Positions 1 to 9,468 of a DNA stretch of 64,000 nt are shown piece after piece (position 1 is the first letter of the stretch; the number at the start of each line of letters is the position of its first letter). The DNA lies in the NCBI RefSeq assembly GCF_001428365.1, contig NZ_LMSH01000001.1, forward strand, positions 545,255 to 609,254. The letters are read 5' to 3'. A program made the position numbers and the translations under genes. The stretch is from Arthrobacter sp. Soil763 (GTDB taxonomy: Bacteria > Actinomycetota > Actinomycetes > Actinomycetales > Micrococcaceae). Under the pieces are notes generated by a model that saw only the letters and a program-made list of their open reading frames with translations, did no database searches and was not told where the DNA came from.

Positions 1-706
1 CCTGCCGCTCGTCCGTCAGGGTGATCCGCAGGCCCTTGTTCAGGAACGCCATCTGCTGGAAGCGGGCCCGGAGGGTCTCGAAATCGAATTCCGTGGTCTC
101 AAAGATGCTGGCGTCCGGGTAGAACGTCTGGGTGGTACCGGTCTCGGTGGTTTCCTCACCCTTGACCAGGCTGCCCTGCGGCTTGCCGCCGTCGGCGAAG
201 GACATCCGCCACACGTGGCCCTGGCGCCGTACCTCGGTGTCGACGCGGCTCGAGAGCGCGTTGACGACCGAAATGCCCACGCCGTGCAGGCCGCCGGACA
301 CGGCATAGCCGCCGCCGCCGAACTTGCCGCCGGCGTGCAGGATGGTCATGACCACCTCGACCGTGGGCTTCTGCTCGGTGGGGTGCAGGTCGACCGGGAT
401 GCCGCGGCCGTTGTCGACGACCTTCACGCCGCCGTCGGCCTGCAGCACGATCTCGATGTGGGTGCAGTAGCCGGCCAGTGCCTCATCCACCGAGTTGTCC
501 ACGACCTCGTAGACCAGGTGGTGCAGGCCGCGGGGACCGGTGGATCCGATGTACATGCCCGGGCGCTTCCGGACAGCCTCCAGGCCCTCAAGGACGGTGA
601 TGTCGCTGGCGCCGTACTCGCGGGGTGCCACAGCTTCGGCCGGGGTGTCGGCCGGGGCGCCCTCCGCCGCTGGGTCCGCCGGGAATTCTGTATTGTCGTT
701 AGCCAC
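1..706 (-). CDS. gyrB: DNA gyrase subunit B, N-terminal part (runs off window)
   Basis: ATPase subunit of DNA gyrase, which introduces negative supercoils with GyrA. About 235 N-terminal codons are visible and the rest lies beyond base 1. The GHKL ATPase motifs are intact: [12 protein letters not shown] (Mg/ATP Asn and Glu), DNGRGIPVD, and [16 protein letters not shown] tail of about 30 residues rich in Ala, Pro and Glu precedes the conserved [24 protein letters not shown] region. The start is taken as GTG at 706, preceded by AGGAG. The gene closes the dnaA-dnaN-gnd-recF-dciA-gyrB series but is separated from dciA by 401 bp, so it probably has its own promoter. Confidence 0.97.
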   Translation of the reverse strand, partial: MANDNTEFPADPAAEGAPADTPAEAVAPREYGASDITVLEGLEAVRKRPGMYIGSTGPRGLHHLVYEVVDNSVDEALAGYCTHIEIVLQADGGVKVVDNGRGIPVDLHPTEQKPTVEVVMTILHAGGKFGGGGYAVSGGLHGVGISVVNALSSRVDTEVRRQGHVWRMSFADGGKPQGSLVKGEETTETGTTQTFYPDASIFETTEFDFETLRARFQQMAFLNKGLRITLTDERQ

Positions 707-1107
707 AGGCGCTTTCGACTCCTCTACGTTCGTTGAAGGCCGGCCGTGGCCGCGTCCGGAGAGGAACGGCTACCGCCAACAGGCACGTCACTGACGGCGC
801 CGGCAGCATCGCCCGAGGAACCGATCTCCGCACAGAAAAACCGCGTCGGAAACGGACTCAGTCGACGTTTCACCGGCGCCCAGTTATCGACTCTGATTCT
901 ACCGTGTTACAGTGCGGAATCTTGCATTCTGCGGGGCTAAACGGGAATCAAAATGCCGCTGGGAGGCCGCTGGCCCGCCCTTCACGGCCCCAGCAGTGCC
1001 TCGGCTGGGGGTCTATATGCCCACGGGGCGCCCGGGCGCCCTACACGGCGCTTGCGGTTTTTTCAAGAGTTTTGGAAGAAGTGCTTCACACCCCGGGTTG
1101 ACTGCGC
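707..1107. other. gyrB-dciA intergenic region
   Basis: This 401-bp gap has no credible gene. It probably carries the gyrB promoter on the minus strand; a -10-like TAGAAT lies at 896-901 (minus strand), but no clear -35 could be matched, so this is weak. A perfect GC palindrome, GGGCGCCCGGGCGCCC, lies at 1026-1041 downstream of the dciA stop and might help end dciA transcription, though no U-tract follows it on the minus strand. Confidence 0.5.
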
Positions 1108-1665
1108 CTACCCGTAGGTGTCACGGGGGCCGCGGCCGTGCACCGTGCGGGCGCCTTTGCGCCAGCTCGGCGCGGCCGGGCCGAGGACCTGGATGCTGGT
1201 TACCACGCCCTCGCCGAGTTCGACGCGGAACTTCTCCAGCAGGCTGTGCCTGAGCAACCGAAGCTGCGTGGCCCAGGCGGTTGAGTCGCAGCGTACGTGC
1301 AGGGTGGTGTCGGTGAAACTCTCCGGGGTGCAGTGCGCAGAGATCTCCGGGCCCACGAGGGCAGGCCACTGCGCCATCACGGATCCGACCGCCACCGGCG
1401 AACTCCAGCCGCGCTCGGCCACCAGGCGTCCGACGACCTTTCCGAGGCCCAGCGGGTCCCTGCCGTTGGTGTGGAACTGGCTGAACCCGCGGCTTCCCGC
1501 GGCGCGGGACGGTTTCTGGTCCTTGCCCGGGCGGGGAGGTGCCTTGCGGCGGATTTCTCCGCGGGCCGCCGCCGCGTCGCGCATCCGGTTCAGGGCGGCC
1601 TGGGCGGCATCGATGTCGTCGGGGTCGCGGCCGGGCTGCAGGGCGCCGTCGGTGTCCTTATTCAT
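1108..1665 (-). CDS. dciA: DciA-like DUF721 protein (helicase operator)
   Basis: 185-residue DUF721 protein. The family includes DciA, the replicative-helicase loader/operator of bacteria that lack DnaC or DnaI. A charged N-terminal extension of about 75 residues rich in Arg, Lys, Gly and Pro precedes the DUF721 core, where VGSVMAQWPALVGPEI and LHVRCDSTAWATQLRLL are the conserved stretches. The ATG overlaps the recF stop codon by 4 bp (ATGA), so the two are translationally coupled. Its place between recF and gyrB is typical of Actinobacteria. The helicase role is inferred from the family, not seen directly. Confidence 0.9.
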   Translation of the reverse strand: MNKDTDGALQPGRDPDDIDAAQAALNRMRDAAAARGEIRRKAPPRPGKDQKPSRAAGSRGFSQFHTNGRDPLGLGKVVGRLVAERGWSSPVAVGSVMAQWPALVGPEISAHCTPESFTDTTLHVRCDSTAWATQLRLLRHSLLEKFRVELGEGVVTSIQVLGPAAPSWRKGARTVHGRGPRDTYG

Positions 1666-2852
1666 TGCTTGTCCGGATCATCGATTCCTCCCGGAATGAC
1701 CTTCACCCGCCGTCCGGCCAGTTCCGCCGGAATGTCATCCTCGACGGCGGCGGTCACCAGGACCTGTTCCGCGCCGGAGACTACTGCCGCCAGTTTACGC
1801 CGCCGCTGGACATCGAGTTCGGCAAAGACATCGTCCAGGATCAGGATCGGCGCGGACCCGCCGGTGCGTGCATCGTCCAACATCACGTAGTACGAGGCGA
1901 GCCGCAGTGACAGGCACATGGACCAGGTTTCGCCGTGGGAGGCGTAGCCCTTGGCCGGCGCCTGGCCGAGGATCAGCTGCAGTTCGTCGCGGTGCGGGCC
2001 CACGAGGGAAATTCCGCGTTCCAGTTCCTTGCGCCGCGACGCCGCGAACGCCTGCACGTAGCGGTCGGCCAGCTCCTCGACGCTCAGCTGCCTCAGGTCC
2101 TCGGCTCCCGCCGTGGGACCGGCCGAACTTTCGCCGTCGTCGTCGAGCACGGCCTGCAGCGTGGAGCGGTAGACGGCGCCGGCGGCCTTGGACCCGTCCG
2201 TGAGCTGCGCGTACGCGCGCTGCAGGTGCGGCTGCAGCCGTTCCACCAGCTCGAGCCGGGCGTGCAGCAGTTCCGCTCCCGCCCGTGCCATGTGCTGGTC
2301 CCAGACATCGAGGGTTGCCTCGTGCCCGGCGGTGAACTTGCCGGCACGGCCGGACTTGAGCAGGGCATTGCGCTGCTTGAGCACCCGGTCATAGTCGGCG
2401 CGCGTGGCTGCGTGCCGGGGCACCAGGCTGACCAGCAGTTCGTCGAGGAAACGGCGCCGGCTGGACGGATCGCCCTTGACCAGGGCCAGGTCTTCCGGGG
2501 CGAAGAGCACCGTCTGGCAAATGCCCAGAATATCCCTGGCCCGGACCGGGTTGCTGCGGTTGATCCGCGCCCGGTTGGCCCGGCCGGCATTGATTTCCAG
2601 CTCGAGTACGGTGGCCTGTTCACCACGGACCAGCCTCGCCCGGATCATCGCCCGGTCGGTGCCGAACCGCAGCAGCGGCCCGTCACTGCTGACCCGGTGG
2701 GAGCTGAGCGTGGCCAGATAGCCGATCGCTTCCATCAGGTTGGTCTTACCGATCCCGTTGGAACCGACCAGCACCGTCACGCCGGGTTCCAGGCTCAGGT
2801 CGACCTGGGCGTAACTGCGGAAATCCGTCAGCGAAAGTTGTTCTAGGTACAC
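1662..2852 (-). CDS. recF: DNA replication and repair protein RecF
   Basis: SMC-like ATPase of 396 residues that helps load RecA at gaps and stalled forks. The N-terminus MYLEQLSLTDFRSY is typical of the family. Walker A is GSNGIGKTNL (about residues 30-40). The signature region YASHGETWSMCLSLRLA and the Walker B region PILILDDVFAELD near the C-terminus are both present. The start is GTG at 2852, 22 bp downstream of the gnd stop. Length is normal for actinobacterial RecF. The stop overlaps dciA. Confidence 0.97.
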   Translation of the reverse strand: MYLEQLSLTDFRSYAQVDLSLEPGVTVLVGSNGIGKTNLMEAIGYLATLSSHRVSSDGPLLRFGTDRAMIRARLVRGEQATVLELEINAGRANRARINRSNPVRARDILGICQTVLFAPEDLALVKGDPSSRRRFLDELLVSLVPRHAATRADYDRVLKQRNALLKSGRAGKFTAGHEATLDVWDQHMARAGAELLHARLELVERLQPHLQRAYAQLTDGSKAAGAVYRSTLQAVLDDDGESSAGPTAGAEDLRQLSVEELADRYVQAFAASRRKELERGISLVGPHRDELQLILGQAPAKGYASHGETWSMCLSLRLASYYVMLDDARTGGSAPILILDDVFAELDVQRRRKLAAVVSGAEQVLVTAAVEDDIPAELAGRRVKVIPGGIDDPDKQ

Positions 2853-2874
2853 GCCGGGTTCAGGATCCCAAGGC

Positions 2875-3759
2875 TCACTTGGCGGGACGGGTCGCGTGTC
2901 CGCCGAACTGGTGGCGCAGGGCGGAAACCATCTTCATGGCCGGCGAGCTGTCCTCCCGGGAAGCAAAGCGGGCGAACAGTGCCGCGGTGATGGCCGGGGC
3001 CGGCACCGCATTGGCGATTGCTTCCTCCACCGTCCAGCGCCCTTCGCCGGAATCTTCGACGTAGTCGTCGATGGATTCCAGGCCCGGGTCTTCTTCCAGG
3101 GCCTTGACCATCAGGTCCAGCAGCCAGGACCGGACCACCGTTCCCTTTTGCCAGGCGCGGAACGTGCCGGGCAGGTCGGTCACGATGTCCTTGGCTGCGA
3201 GGAGTTCATAGCCTTCCGCGTACGCCTGCATCAGGCCGTACTCGATGCCGTTGTGGACCATCTTGGCGTAGTGGCCGGCACCCACGCCGCCGACGTGGAC
3301 AAAGCTGTCGGCCCGGTCGCCTTCGGGACGCAGGGCGTCGAAGACCGGGAGGGCGCGCTCGATGTCGGCAACGTCGCCGCCGGCCATCAGTCCGTAGCCG
3401 TTCTGCAGGCCCCAGACCCCACCGGAGACACCGCAGTCGGCGAAGCGGATGCCCTTTTCGGCCAGCGCGGCAGCGTGCTTCTGGTCCTCGGTGAACCGGG
3501 AATTCCCGCCGTCGATCACCAGGTCTCCCGCTTCGAGCTTGGTGCCGAGCTCGGCGATGACCGCGTCGGTGATCTCGCCGGACGGAACCATGACCCACAC
3601 CAGCCGCGGCGCCGGGAGGGCGGCAACGAGCTCATCGACGCTGGAAACGTCGGTGATCTCCGGGTTGCGGTCGAAGCCGGTGACTTCGATGCCGCCCTTG
3701 CGCAGGCGTTCGCGCATGTTGAAACCCATTTTGCCAAGGCCGATTAGTCCGATGTGCAC
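2875..3759 (-). CDS. gnd: 6-phosphogluconate dehydrogenase, short (decarboxylating) type
   Basis: Converts 6-phosphogluconate to ribulose 5-phosphate and CO2, producing reduced dinucleotide. This is the short form of 294 residues, against about 470 for the classical enzyme. The Rossmann motif is GLIGLGKMG at the N-terminus, and the catalytic lysine lies in GAGHYAKMVHNGIEYG. Cofactor preference (NAD or NADP) cannot be read with confidence. The start is GTG at 3759. A metabolic gene between dnaN and recF is a recurrent actinobacterial arrangement. The 120 bp upstream hold an 8-bp GC hairpin (3800-3827) with no T-tract. Confidence 0.95.
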   Translation of the reverse strand: MHIGLIGLGKMGFNMRERLRKGGIEVTGFDRNPEITDVSSVDELVAALPAPRLVWVMVPSGEITDAVIAELGTKLEAGDLVIDGGNSRFTEDQKHAAALAEKGIRFADCGVSGGVWGLQNGYGLMAGGDVADIERALPVFDALRPEGDRADSFVHVGGVGAGHYAKMVHNGIEYGLMQAYAEGYELLAAKDIVTDLPGTFRAWQKGTVVRSWLLDLMVKALEEDPGLESIDDYVEDSGEGRWTVEEAIANAVPAPAITAALFARFASREDSSPAMKMVSALRHQFGGHATRPAK

Positions 3760-3879
3760 GGAAGAACTCTTTTCTGCGCCGGGTGTGGTTGGTGTTTTGG
3801 GGCCCAGAGCGACAACAGCCTGGGCCCACGCCGCCAGGGTTCCCTGGCCGAGCTTGCGAGGCTAGGGAGGCGGGTGGGG

Positions 3880-5004
3880 CTAGTTGGGCAGGCGGACGGG
3901 CATGACCAGGTAACGGTAGTCGTCCTGGTCCTCGCCGTCGGCATCCTGCTGGGCGGTGATCATCGCCGGCTTCGGAGCCGTGGTGAAGGAGAACCGCACG
4001 AACTTGGTTTCGATGACGCTCAGGCCCTCGATCAGGTAGTGCGGGTTGAAGGCGACGGTGATCTCCTCGCCGGTCAGCTGGGCCTCGAGTTCTTCGGACG
4101 CCTGGGCGTCCTCACCCGTGCCGGCGTCGAGGTGCAGCTGCCCGTCGGTGAAGGCCAGCCGGACGGGGGTGTTGCGCTCGGCCACAAGGGAAACTCGGCG
4201 GACGGCCTCGACCAGTTCCTGGGTCTGGACCGTGGCGTGGATCGGCGTGGAGTCGGGGAACAGCGAACGGATCTTCGGGTAGTCGCCGTCGACGAGCAGC
4301 GACGTCGTGGTGCGGCCGCCGCTTTCGAAGCCGATCAGGCGGCTGTCGTCATCGGCGAGGGCAAGGTGGATCTCACCGCTGCCGCCGAGGGTCTTGGCCA
4401 CCTCGTTCAGGGTCTTGGCCTTGACCAGGGCGCTGGTGGAAATGCCGGGCGTTACCGGCTTCCACGGAACTTCGCGCATGGCGAGCCGGTACCGGTCGGT
4501 GGCCAGCAGCGTGATGAGGTCGTCTTCGATTTCCATCCGCACCCCGGTGAGGATGGGCAGGGTGTCGTCCTTGCTGGCGGCAATGATCACCTGGGAGACA
4601 GCCTGGGCGAAGGAGTCGCCCGGAACTGTGCCGCTGATCGGGGGCAGGGCAGGCAGCGGCGGGTACTCCGCTTCCGGCATCGTGGCCAGGTGGAAGCTGC
4701 TTCGACGGCAGCTCAGGGTCACTTTGTTGCCGTCGGTCTCGATGTCTACCGGGGCGGAGGGCAGGCTGCGGCAGATGTCCGCGAGCAGACGGCCGGAGAC
4801 CAGGATGGTGCCCTCGGTGGTGATATCGGCCGGGATCTCCAGCCGTGCTGAAGTCTCGTAATCAAAGCTGGAAAGGCTGACCGTGCCGGCCTCTGCCTTG
4901 AGCAGCAGGCCGGATAGCACGGGGACAGGCGGCCGCGGAGACAACGACCGGGCGGTCCAAGTCACGGCTTCGGCCAGGACGTCCCGCTCGACTCTGAACT
5001 TCAC
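3880..5004 (-). CDS. dnaN: DNA polymerase III beta sliding clamp
   Basis: Ring-shaped processivity clamp of 374 residues, the normal length, with the three-domain DnaN fold. The N-terminus is MKFRVERDVLAEAVTWTARS and the C-terminus ends in YRYLVMPVRLPN, the conserved clamp tail. The start is the GTG at 5004, which gives the canonical N-terminus; an in-frame extension upstream to about 5175 has no family support and runs into origin DNA. First gene of the dnaN-gnd-recF-dciA series. Confidence 0.97.
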   Translation of the reverse strand: MKFRVERDVLAEAVTWTARSLSPRPPVPVLSGLLLKAEAGTVSLSSFDYETSARLEIPADITTEGTILVSGRLLADICRSLPSAPVDIETDGNKVTLSCRRSSFHLATMPEAEYPPLPALPPISGTVPGDSFAQAVSQVIIAASKDDTLPILTGVRMEIEDDLITLLATDRYRLAMREVPWKPVTPGISTSALVKAKTLNEVAKTLGGSGEIHLALADDDSRLIGFESGGRTTTSLLVDGDYPKIRSLFPDSTPIHATVQTQELVEAVRRVSLVAERNTPVRLAFTDGQLHLDAGTGEDAQASEELEAQLTGEEITVAFNPHYLIEGLSVIETKFVRFSFTTAPKPAMITAQQDADGEDQDDYRYLVMPVRLPN

Positions 5005-5602
5005 GGAAGGGTGCCGCCTTTCATTGCTGCTGACATGAGCTAAAAATCCCAGAACCGACGGCGGTCCCGGAGAGGTTCCGGATCCGCCAAAGGGTAAGTG
5101 CGCGCGTCCCGGTGAGCTTGACCGGACGGAACCCCTCGGGAACCGACCGCAAACGAGTGGCCGGGACCGACACACTGCAGACAGCTTAGCCCCAAGACCA
5201 AGGTTCTCCCATCCCCGGCTTACACGCTTGTGGTTCAGCCGGGGGTCTCCGGCTGTTGCCGGGATATGTTCGGCGGGCCGGCGGGTGGGTCGTCAGGAAA
5301 CTGTTGTTTGAGGGAATTTCATTTTCTTGGGATTAGTAGTGTTAATAACTGCTGTGGAAACTGTGGATAACTCGGTCTGGCGGCGCGGTTCCGCGGTTAA
5401 GCCCTGTTCATGGACTGTGGGCGGCCCTGGTTTTAAACAGGGTGTGGATGGGGACAAGATTTTCGGCCGTTTTGCCGATCCACAGGCGGCTTAAGGGTTT
5501 TAAGCCCATTAACCGCCGTTGTCCCCTTAACTATCCACAGGCTTGTCCACAGGCCCCTGTTAATAAGGTATGAGTGCGCGTTTGCTCAGGGCAGGAACCA
5601 GC
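5005..5602. other. oriC, dnaA-dnaN part, with AT-rich segment and DnaA boxes
   Basis: Gap of 598 bp between dnaN and dnaA with no gene. It holds nonamers matching or close to the DnaA box: TGTGGAAAC 5353-5361, TGTGGATAA 5362-5370, TGTGGATGG 5443-5451, CGATCCACA 5476-5484, CTATCCACA 5531-5539 and TTGTCCACA 5543-5551. An AT-rich stretch at about 5285-5355 is a candidate unwinding element beside the first boxes. The dnaA-dnaN gap is the usual oriC position in Actinobacteria. The dnaN promoter must also lie here. Confidence 0.85.
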
Positions 5603-7024
5603 TCAGGAATTACGCTGCTGCTGCTTGATCCGGTTGGTCAGTTCGGTCACCTGGTTGTAGATCACACGGCGCTCGGCCATCAGCTCGCGGATCTTCCGGT
5701 CGGCGTGGATCACCGTGGTGTGGTCACGGCCGCCCAGTTCCTGTCCGATCTTGGGCAGCGACATGTCCGTCAGCTCCCGGCAGAGGTACATCGCGATCTG
5801 CCGTGCCGTGACCAGGGTCCGGGTGCGGGACTTGCTGCAGAGCTCCTCCATGCTGAGCTTGAAGTAGTCGGCCGTCTGGGTGAGGATCTGCGCCGAGGTG
5901 ATTTCCTGGGCGCCGTCGTCGGTAATCAGGTCCTTGAGGACCATTTCCGCCAAGGCCACATCGACCGGCTGGCGGTTCAGGCTCGCGAACGCGGTGACAC
6001 GGATCAGGGCGCCTTCCAGTTCGCGAATGTTGCTTGAGATCTTGGAGGCGATGTATTCCAGGGCATCGTCCGGGGCGGAGAGACCTTCACTGAGCGCCTT
6101 CTTGCGCAGGATCGCGATGCGCGTTTCCAGCTCCGGCGGCTGGATGTCGGTCAGCAGGCCCCATTCGAATCGGGATTTCATGCGGTCCTCGAAGCCGGCC
6201 AGCAGCTTGGGTGGCTGGTCGGAGGTGATGACGACCTGCTTGTTGTTGTTGTGCAGGGCATTGAAGGTGTGGAAGAACTCCTCCAGGGTCCGGTCCTTGC
6301 CGGCGAGGAACTGGATGTCGTCGATCAGCAGCACGTCGACGTTGCGGTAGGTCGTCTTGAAACTCGTGCCTTCGTCATCCCGGATGGAGTTGATGAAGTC
6401 GTTGGTGAATTCCTCGGAGTTGACGTACCGGACGCGGATCCCGCTGTAGAGCCGCCGTGCGTAGTGGCCGATCGCGTGGAGCAGGTGGGTCTTGCCCAGC
6501 CCCGAGTCACCGTAGATGAACAGCGGGTTGTATGCCTTGGCGGGGGCTTCGGCGACGGCGACGGCGGCCGCGTGCGCAAAGCGGTTGGAGGAGCCGATCA
6601 CGAAGGTGTCGAAAACGTACTTCGGGTTGAGCCGGCCGAATTCGTGGGAGGTGCTGGGGAGCATGGGCTGCGGCTTGAGCTCGACGGCGGCGTCGGGTGC
6701 CAGGCTGAGCTCGACGGCGGGTTCCGGCTCAACATGGAGCGGGACCAGATCGGTGTCGACGTCGATCGCGCAGCGGATCTCGTCGGAGAAGACATCCCGG
6801 AGGGCGTCGTCGAGGGCTTCCTTGACCTGCGTCTGCAGCACCTCACGGGTGAGCTCGTTGGGAACGGCCACCAGCAGGGTCGAACCGATGAGCCCCTGCG
6901 CCTGGGCGAGGATCACAAAGCCGCGCTGCCGCGGGGAGACCCGGTGGTCATTCTCAAGAAGGCTGACCACCCGGCGCCAGGAACTTCCGACGGTGTTGGC
7001 GTGGTTGGCTTCGTCTACCGTCAT
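5603..7024 (-). CDS. dnaA: Chromosomal replication initiator DnaA
   Basis: AAA+ initiator that binds DnaA boxes and melts oriC. 473 residues with the usual four domains: an N-terminal DnaB/DciA-contact domain, a short acidic/Pro linker, the AAA+ core (Walker [16 protein letters not shown]; Walker [26 protein letters not shown] just before), and a C-terminal DNA-binding domain with the signature [15 protein letters not shown]. Two consecutive ATG codons (7027 and 7024) could start it; I chose the second ([13 protein letters not shown]). A GAGGAACTG stretch upstream can serve as SD for either. Confidence 0.98.
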   Translation of the reverse strand: MTVDEANHANTVGSSWRRVVSLLENDHRVSPRQRGFVILAQAQGLIGSTLLVAVPNELTREVLQTQVKEALDDALRDVFSDEIRCAIDVDTDLVPLHVEPEPAVELSLAPDAAVELKPQPMLPSTSHEFGRLNPKYVFDTFVIGSSNRFAHAAAVAVAEAPAKAYNPLFIYGDSGLGKTHLLHAIGHYARRLYSGIRVRYVNSEEFTNDFINSIRDDEGTSFKTTYRNVDVLLIDDIQFLAGKDRTLEEFFHTFNALHNNNKQVVITSDQPPKLLAGFEDRMKSRFEWGLLTDIQPPELETRIAILRKKALSEGLSAPDDALEYIASKISSNIRELEGALIRVTAFASLNRQPVDVALAEMVLKDLITDDGAQEITSAQILTQTADYFKLSMEELCSKSRTRTLVTARQIAMYLCRELTDMSLPKIGQELGGRDHTTVIHADRKIRELMAERRVIYNQVTELTNRIKQQQRNS

Positions 7025-7490
7025 CAATCAGTTCCTCAAACATTGCTTGCCTGCGTTACGTGCAGCCGCAGGCCCCGGACCGGACTTCCGGTCCCGGCGT
7101 AATCCACAGGGTTGTGCACAGTCCGTGGATAATCGGCTACTGGGACACTCTAGGGGATGAAATGCCCAGAAGATAGCTGGGATCAGCCCTGTGGATAATT
7201 ACACCGTTGTGGTTCCCGATCGGCGGGCGTGACCCAGTTCATCCACAGGCCCCGGCGGCGGTTAACCACAGCTGGGGACAGCGGCCGGAGGGGCTTCCGG
7301 TTTGACTCGAGGGCCGTTTTTCCCCTAACGTTGTGAAGTCCTTTGTGTCCGCTTTTCGCCTCATTTGAATCCCTCCCCGACGCCTGCGTCTTGCGAGTTG
7401 AGGGTGGCGGCACATACAAAACTTAGCGTCGGCCAGTTCTTCCCCTTTTTGATCGGGTGGACGCACCTTTGATCCACTGGAGTAACTAAC
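7025..7490. other. oriC, dnaA-rpmH part, with DnaA boxes and divergent promoters
   Basis: Gap of about 465 bp between the divergent dnaA and rpmH genes, without a credible gene. DnaA-box-like nonamers: TAATCCACA 7100-7108, TTGTGCACA 7112-7120, CGTGGATAA 7124-7132, TGTGGATAA 7190-7198, TCATCCACA 7239-7247 and TTAACCACA 7262-7270. The sites nearest dnaA could serve dnaA autoregulation as well as origin function. The rpmH promoter and leader must occupy the distal half. Confidence 0.75.
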
Positions 7491-7628
7491 GTGAGCAAGC
7501 GGACTTTTCAGCCGAATAACCGCCGTCGAGCCAAGAAGCACGGCTTCCGCCTTCGTATGCGTACCCGTGCCGGCCGCGCCATCCTGGCAGCCCGCCGTGG
7601 CAAGGGCCGCACCGAGCTGTCGGCTTAA
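7491..7628 (+). CDS. rpmH: 50S ribosomal protein L34
   Basis: Large-subunit ribosomal protein of 45 residues, highly basic. The sequence is a textbook L34: [19 protein letters not shown], then [19 protein letters not shown], ending ELSA. The start is GTG at 7491, preceded by a TGGAGTAACTAAC leader. First gene of the rpmH-rnpA-yidD-yidC-jag-rsmG cluster transcribed away from dnaA. Confidence 0.98.
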   Translation: MSKRTFQPNNRRRAKKHGFRLRMRTRAGRAILAARRGKGRTELSA

Positions 7629-7669
7629 ATAACTGACTCGTCGGTCAGTATCCTGATGCGAGTTGAACG

Positions 7670-8080
7670 GTGCTAGCCACCCGGAACCGTCTGAGGACTT
7701 CAACCGATTTTTCAACAACTGTACGTTCCGGCGTCCGCAATGGACGCCGGAACTTAGTGTTATATACGGCAGCTCTGGCTGCCGACGAACCAAGCCGGAT
7801 CGGTTTCATCGTTTCCAAGAGTGTTGGGAACGCTGTTGTCAGGAACCTCGTTAAGAGGAGACTAAGAGAAGCCGGCTTCAAGGCGCTGCAAAAGTACCCT
7901 TACGGGTTCGCTATCGTGGTGCGGGCTCTGCCCGCCTCGGCAGCGGCCGGCTGGACCGGACTCTGCAGCGACTTCGATGCCGCTTTGGAGACAACCATGA
8001 AACGGCTGGGCGGCCGCCTTCCGCAGGCCGCTTCGAAAGTTTCTGACGCGACATCACAGGAAGGGACCCCGCGTGCATAA
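7670..8080 (+). CDS. rnpA: Ribonuclease P protein component
   Basis: Protein subunit of RNase P, which trims tRNA 5' leaders with the RNA subunit. 136 residues. The family core is clear: the N-terminal LATRNRLRTSTDFSTTVRSG and the RNR-type motif in FIVSKSVGNAVVRNLVKRRL (RNLVKRRLRE). The start is GTG at 7670, 41 bp after rpmH. The last codons overlap the yidD start by 8 bp. Confidence 0.97.
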   Translation: MLATRNRLRTSTDFSTTVRSGVRNGRRNLVLYTAALAADEPSRIGFIVSKSVGNAVVRNLVKRRLREAGFKALQKYPYGFAIVVRALPASAAAGWTGLCSDFDAALETTMKRLGGRLPQAASKVSDATSQEGTPRA

Positions 8081-8480
8081 CCACACTGCCGCCGTCGTCC
8101 CTGCTCCAGGCCAGCGCCTCAAGGCGGCCGCCCGCTGGGTCGGCCGGGCCGTCTGGAACCTGCCGCGGAACCTTCTCATCCTCTTGCTGATGGCCTACCG
8201 CAAGCTGGTCTCCCCGCTGTACGGGCAGGTGTGCCGGTTCTTCCCCAGCTGCTCCGCCTATGCACTGGAGGCGGTCACCGTCCACGGCGCCGTCAAGGGC
8301 AGCTGGCTCGCGGCGCGGCGCCTCGGCCGCTGCCACCCATGGAATTCCGGCGGTGTGGACCATGTCCCCGCCGGGCACCGGGAGTGGCCGGAGGGCCACA
8401 CCCCCAGAATTGTTGTGCTGAACAACCCGGACAAGTACCTGGCTGCTCAGTCTGATGGAGAAGGCCGCACGGCGGCCTGA
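8073..8480 (+). CDS. yidD: Membrane protein insertion efficiency factor YidD
   Basis: Small membrane-associated protein thought to assist YidC-dependent insertion. 135 residues. An amphipathic/hydrophobic segment (LPRNLLILLLMAYRKLVSPL) is followed by the family signature CRFFPSCSAYALEAVTVHG and GRCHPWNSGGVDHVP, with the conserved cysteines. The tail after about residue 100 is longer than in short homologues and lacks recognisable features. The GTG start at 8073 lies within the end of rnpA, which implies translational coupling. Confidence 0.95.
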   Translation: MHNHTAAVVPAPGQRLKAAARWVGRAVWNLPRNLLILLLMAYRKLVSPLYGQVCRFFPSCSAYALEAVTVHGAVKGSWLAARRLGRCHPWNSGGVDHVPAGHREWPEGHTPRIVVLNNPDKYLAAQSDGEGRTAA

Positions 8481-8496
8481 CGAATAGGGATATCGT

Positions 8497-9468
8497 ATGG
8501 ACTTCTTTGAAACAATCATGTTTCCGTTCAAGTGGCTGGTTTCCGTCATCATGGTGGGCTTCCACGATGGACTGAGCGCGATCGGCCTCCCGGCAGCCAA
8601 CGGCTGGACCTGGACGCTGTCCATCATCGGGCTGGTCCTGGTCATCCGTGCCGCCCTGATCCCTGTGTTCGTCAAGCAGATCAAAGCCCAGCGCGGCATG
8701 CAGCTGCTGCAGCCGGACCTGAAGAAGCTTCAGGACAAGTACAAAGGCAAAACGGACCAGCTGTCCCGCCAGGCCATGGCACAGGAACAGATGGCCATGT
8801 ACAAGAAGCACGGCACCAACCCGTTCTCGGCCTGCCTGCCGATGCTGATCCAGATGCCGTTCTTCTTCGCGCTCTTCCAGGTGCTCTCGGGCATTTCCGC
8901 GGCCAAGGACAAGGGTGCCGGCATCGGGGCCATGAGCCATGAACAGGTTGTCGAGTTCGACGCTTCGAGCATTTTCGGTGCCCCGCTCTCCGCCGCACTG
9001 CTGCATGGCGGCGCCGGCAATGTCGCCGTCGTGGTGCTCTCGATCGTCATGATCCTCGCCATGACCGCCTCGCAGTTCATCACCCAGAAGCAGATCATGG
9101 CGAAGAACATGTCCGAAGAGGCCATGGCCAGCCCGTTCATGAAGCAGCAGAAGATGATGCTCTACATCCTGCCGCTCGTCTTCGGCGTCGGCGGCATCAA
9201 CTTCCCCATCGGTGTCCTCATTTACTGGACCACCACGAACCTCTGGACCATGGGGCAGCAGTTCTTCGTGATCCGCCGCATGCCGACCCCCGGCTCTCCC
9301 GCCGCCAAGGCACTGGCAGAACGCCGTGCCGCCAAGGGCCTGCCCAGCCTGCCCCTGATGGGTGCCAAGAAGGCCGACGCCGAGGCTGAAGCGGAGGCCG
9401 CTGCGGCTGCCGTCGCGGCAAAGACCCAGCGCGTCCAGCCCCAGCGTAAGAACAGGAAGAGGAAGTAA
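8497..9468 (+). CDS. yidC: Membrane protein insertase YidC (Oxa1 family)
   Basis: Inserts and folds inner-membrane proteins, alone or with SecYEG. 323 residues in the five-helix Gram-positive/actinobacterial form, without the large periplasmic domain of Proteobacteria. The region KQIKAQRGMQLLQPDLKKLQ is the conserved cytoplasmic hairpin, and helices such as MPFFFALFQVLSGIS and INFPIGVLIYWTTTNLW follow. No lipobox is visible at the N-terminus. The C-terminal tail is rich in Ala, Glu and Lys and ends RKNRKRK, as expected for a ribosome-contacting basic tail. The stop overlaps jag (TAATG). Confidence 0.97.
   Translation: MDFFETIMFPFKWLVSVIMVGFHDGLSAIGLPAANGWTWTLSIIGLVLVIRAALIPVFVKQIKAQRGMQLLQPDLKKLQDKYKGKTDQLSRQAMAQEQMAMYKKHGTNPFSACLPMLIQMPFFFALFQVLSGISAAKDKGAGIGAMSHEQVVEFDASSIFGAPLSAALLHGGAGNVAVVVLSIVMILAMTASQFITQKQIMAKNMSEEAMASPFMKQQKMMLYILPLVFGVGGINFPIGVLIYWTTTNLWTMGQQFFVIRRMPTPGSPAAKALAERRAAKGLPSLPLMGAKKADAEAEAEAAAAAVAAKTQRVQPQRKNRKRK

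Noticed and set aside
3800..3827. Hairpin between dnaN and gnd as a terminator
   Set aside because: The 8-bp GC stem has no T-tract on the minus strand, and the genes are probably one operon; at most an attenuator.
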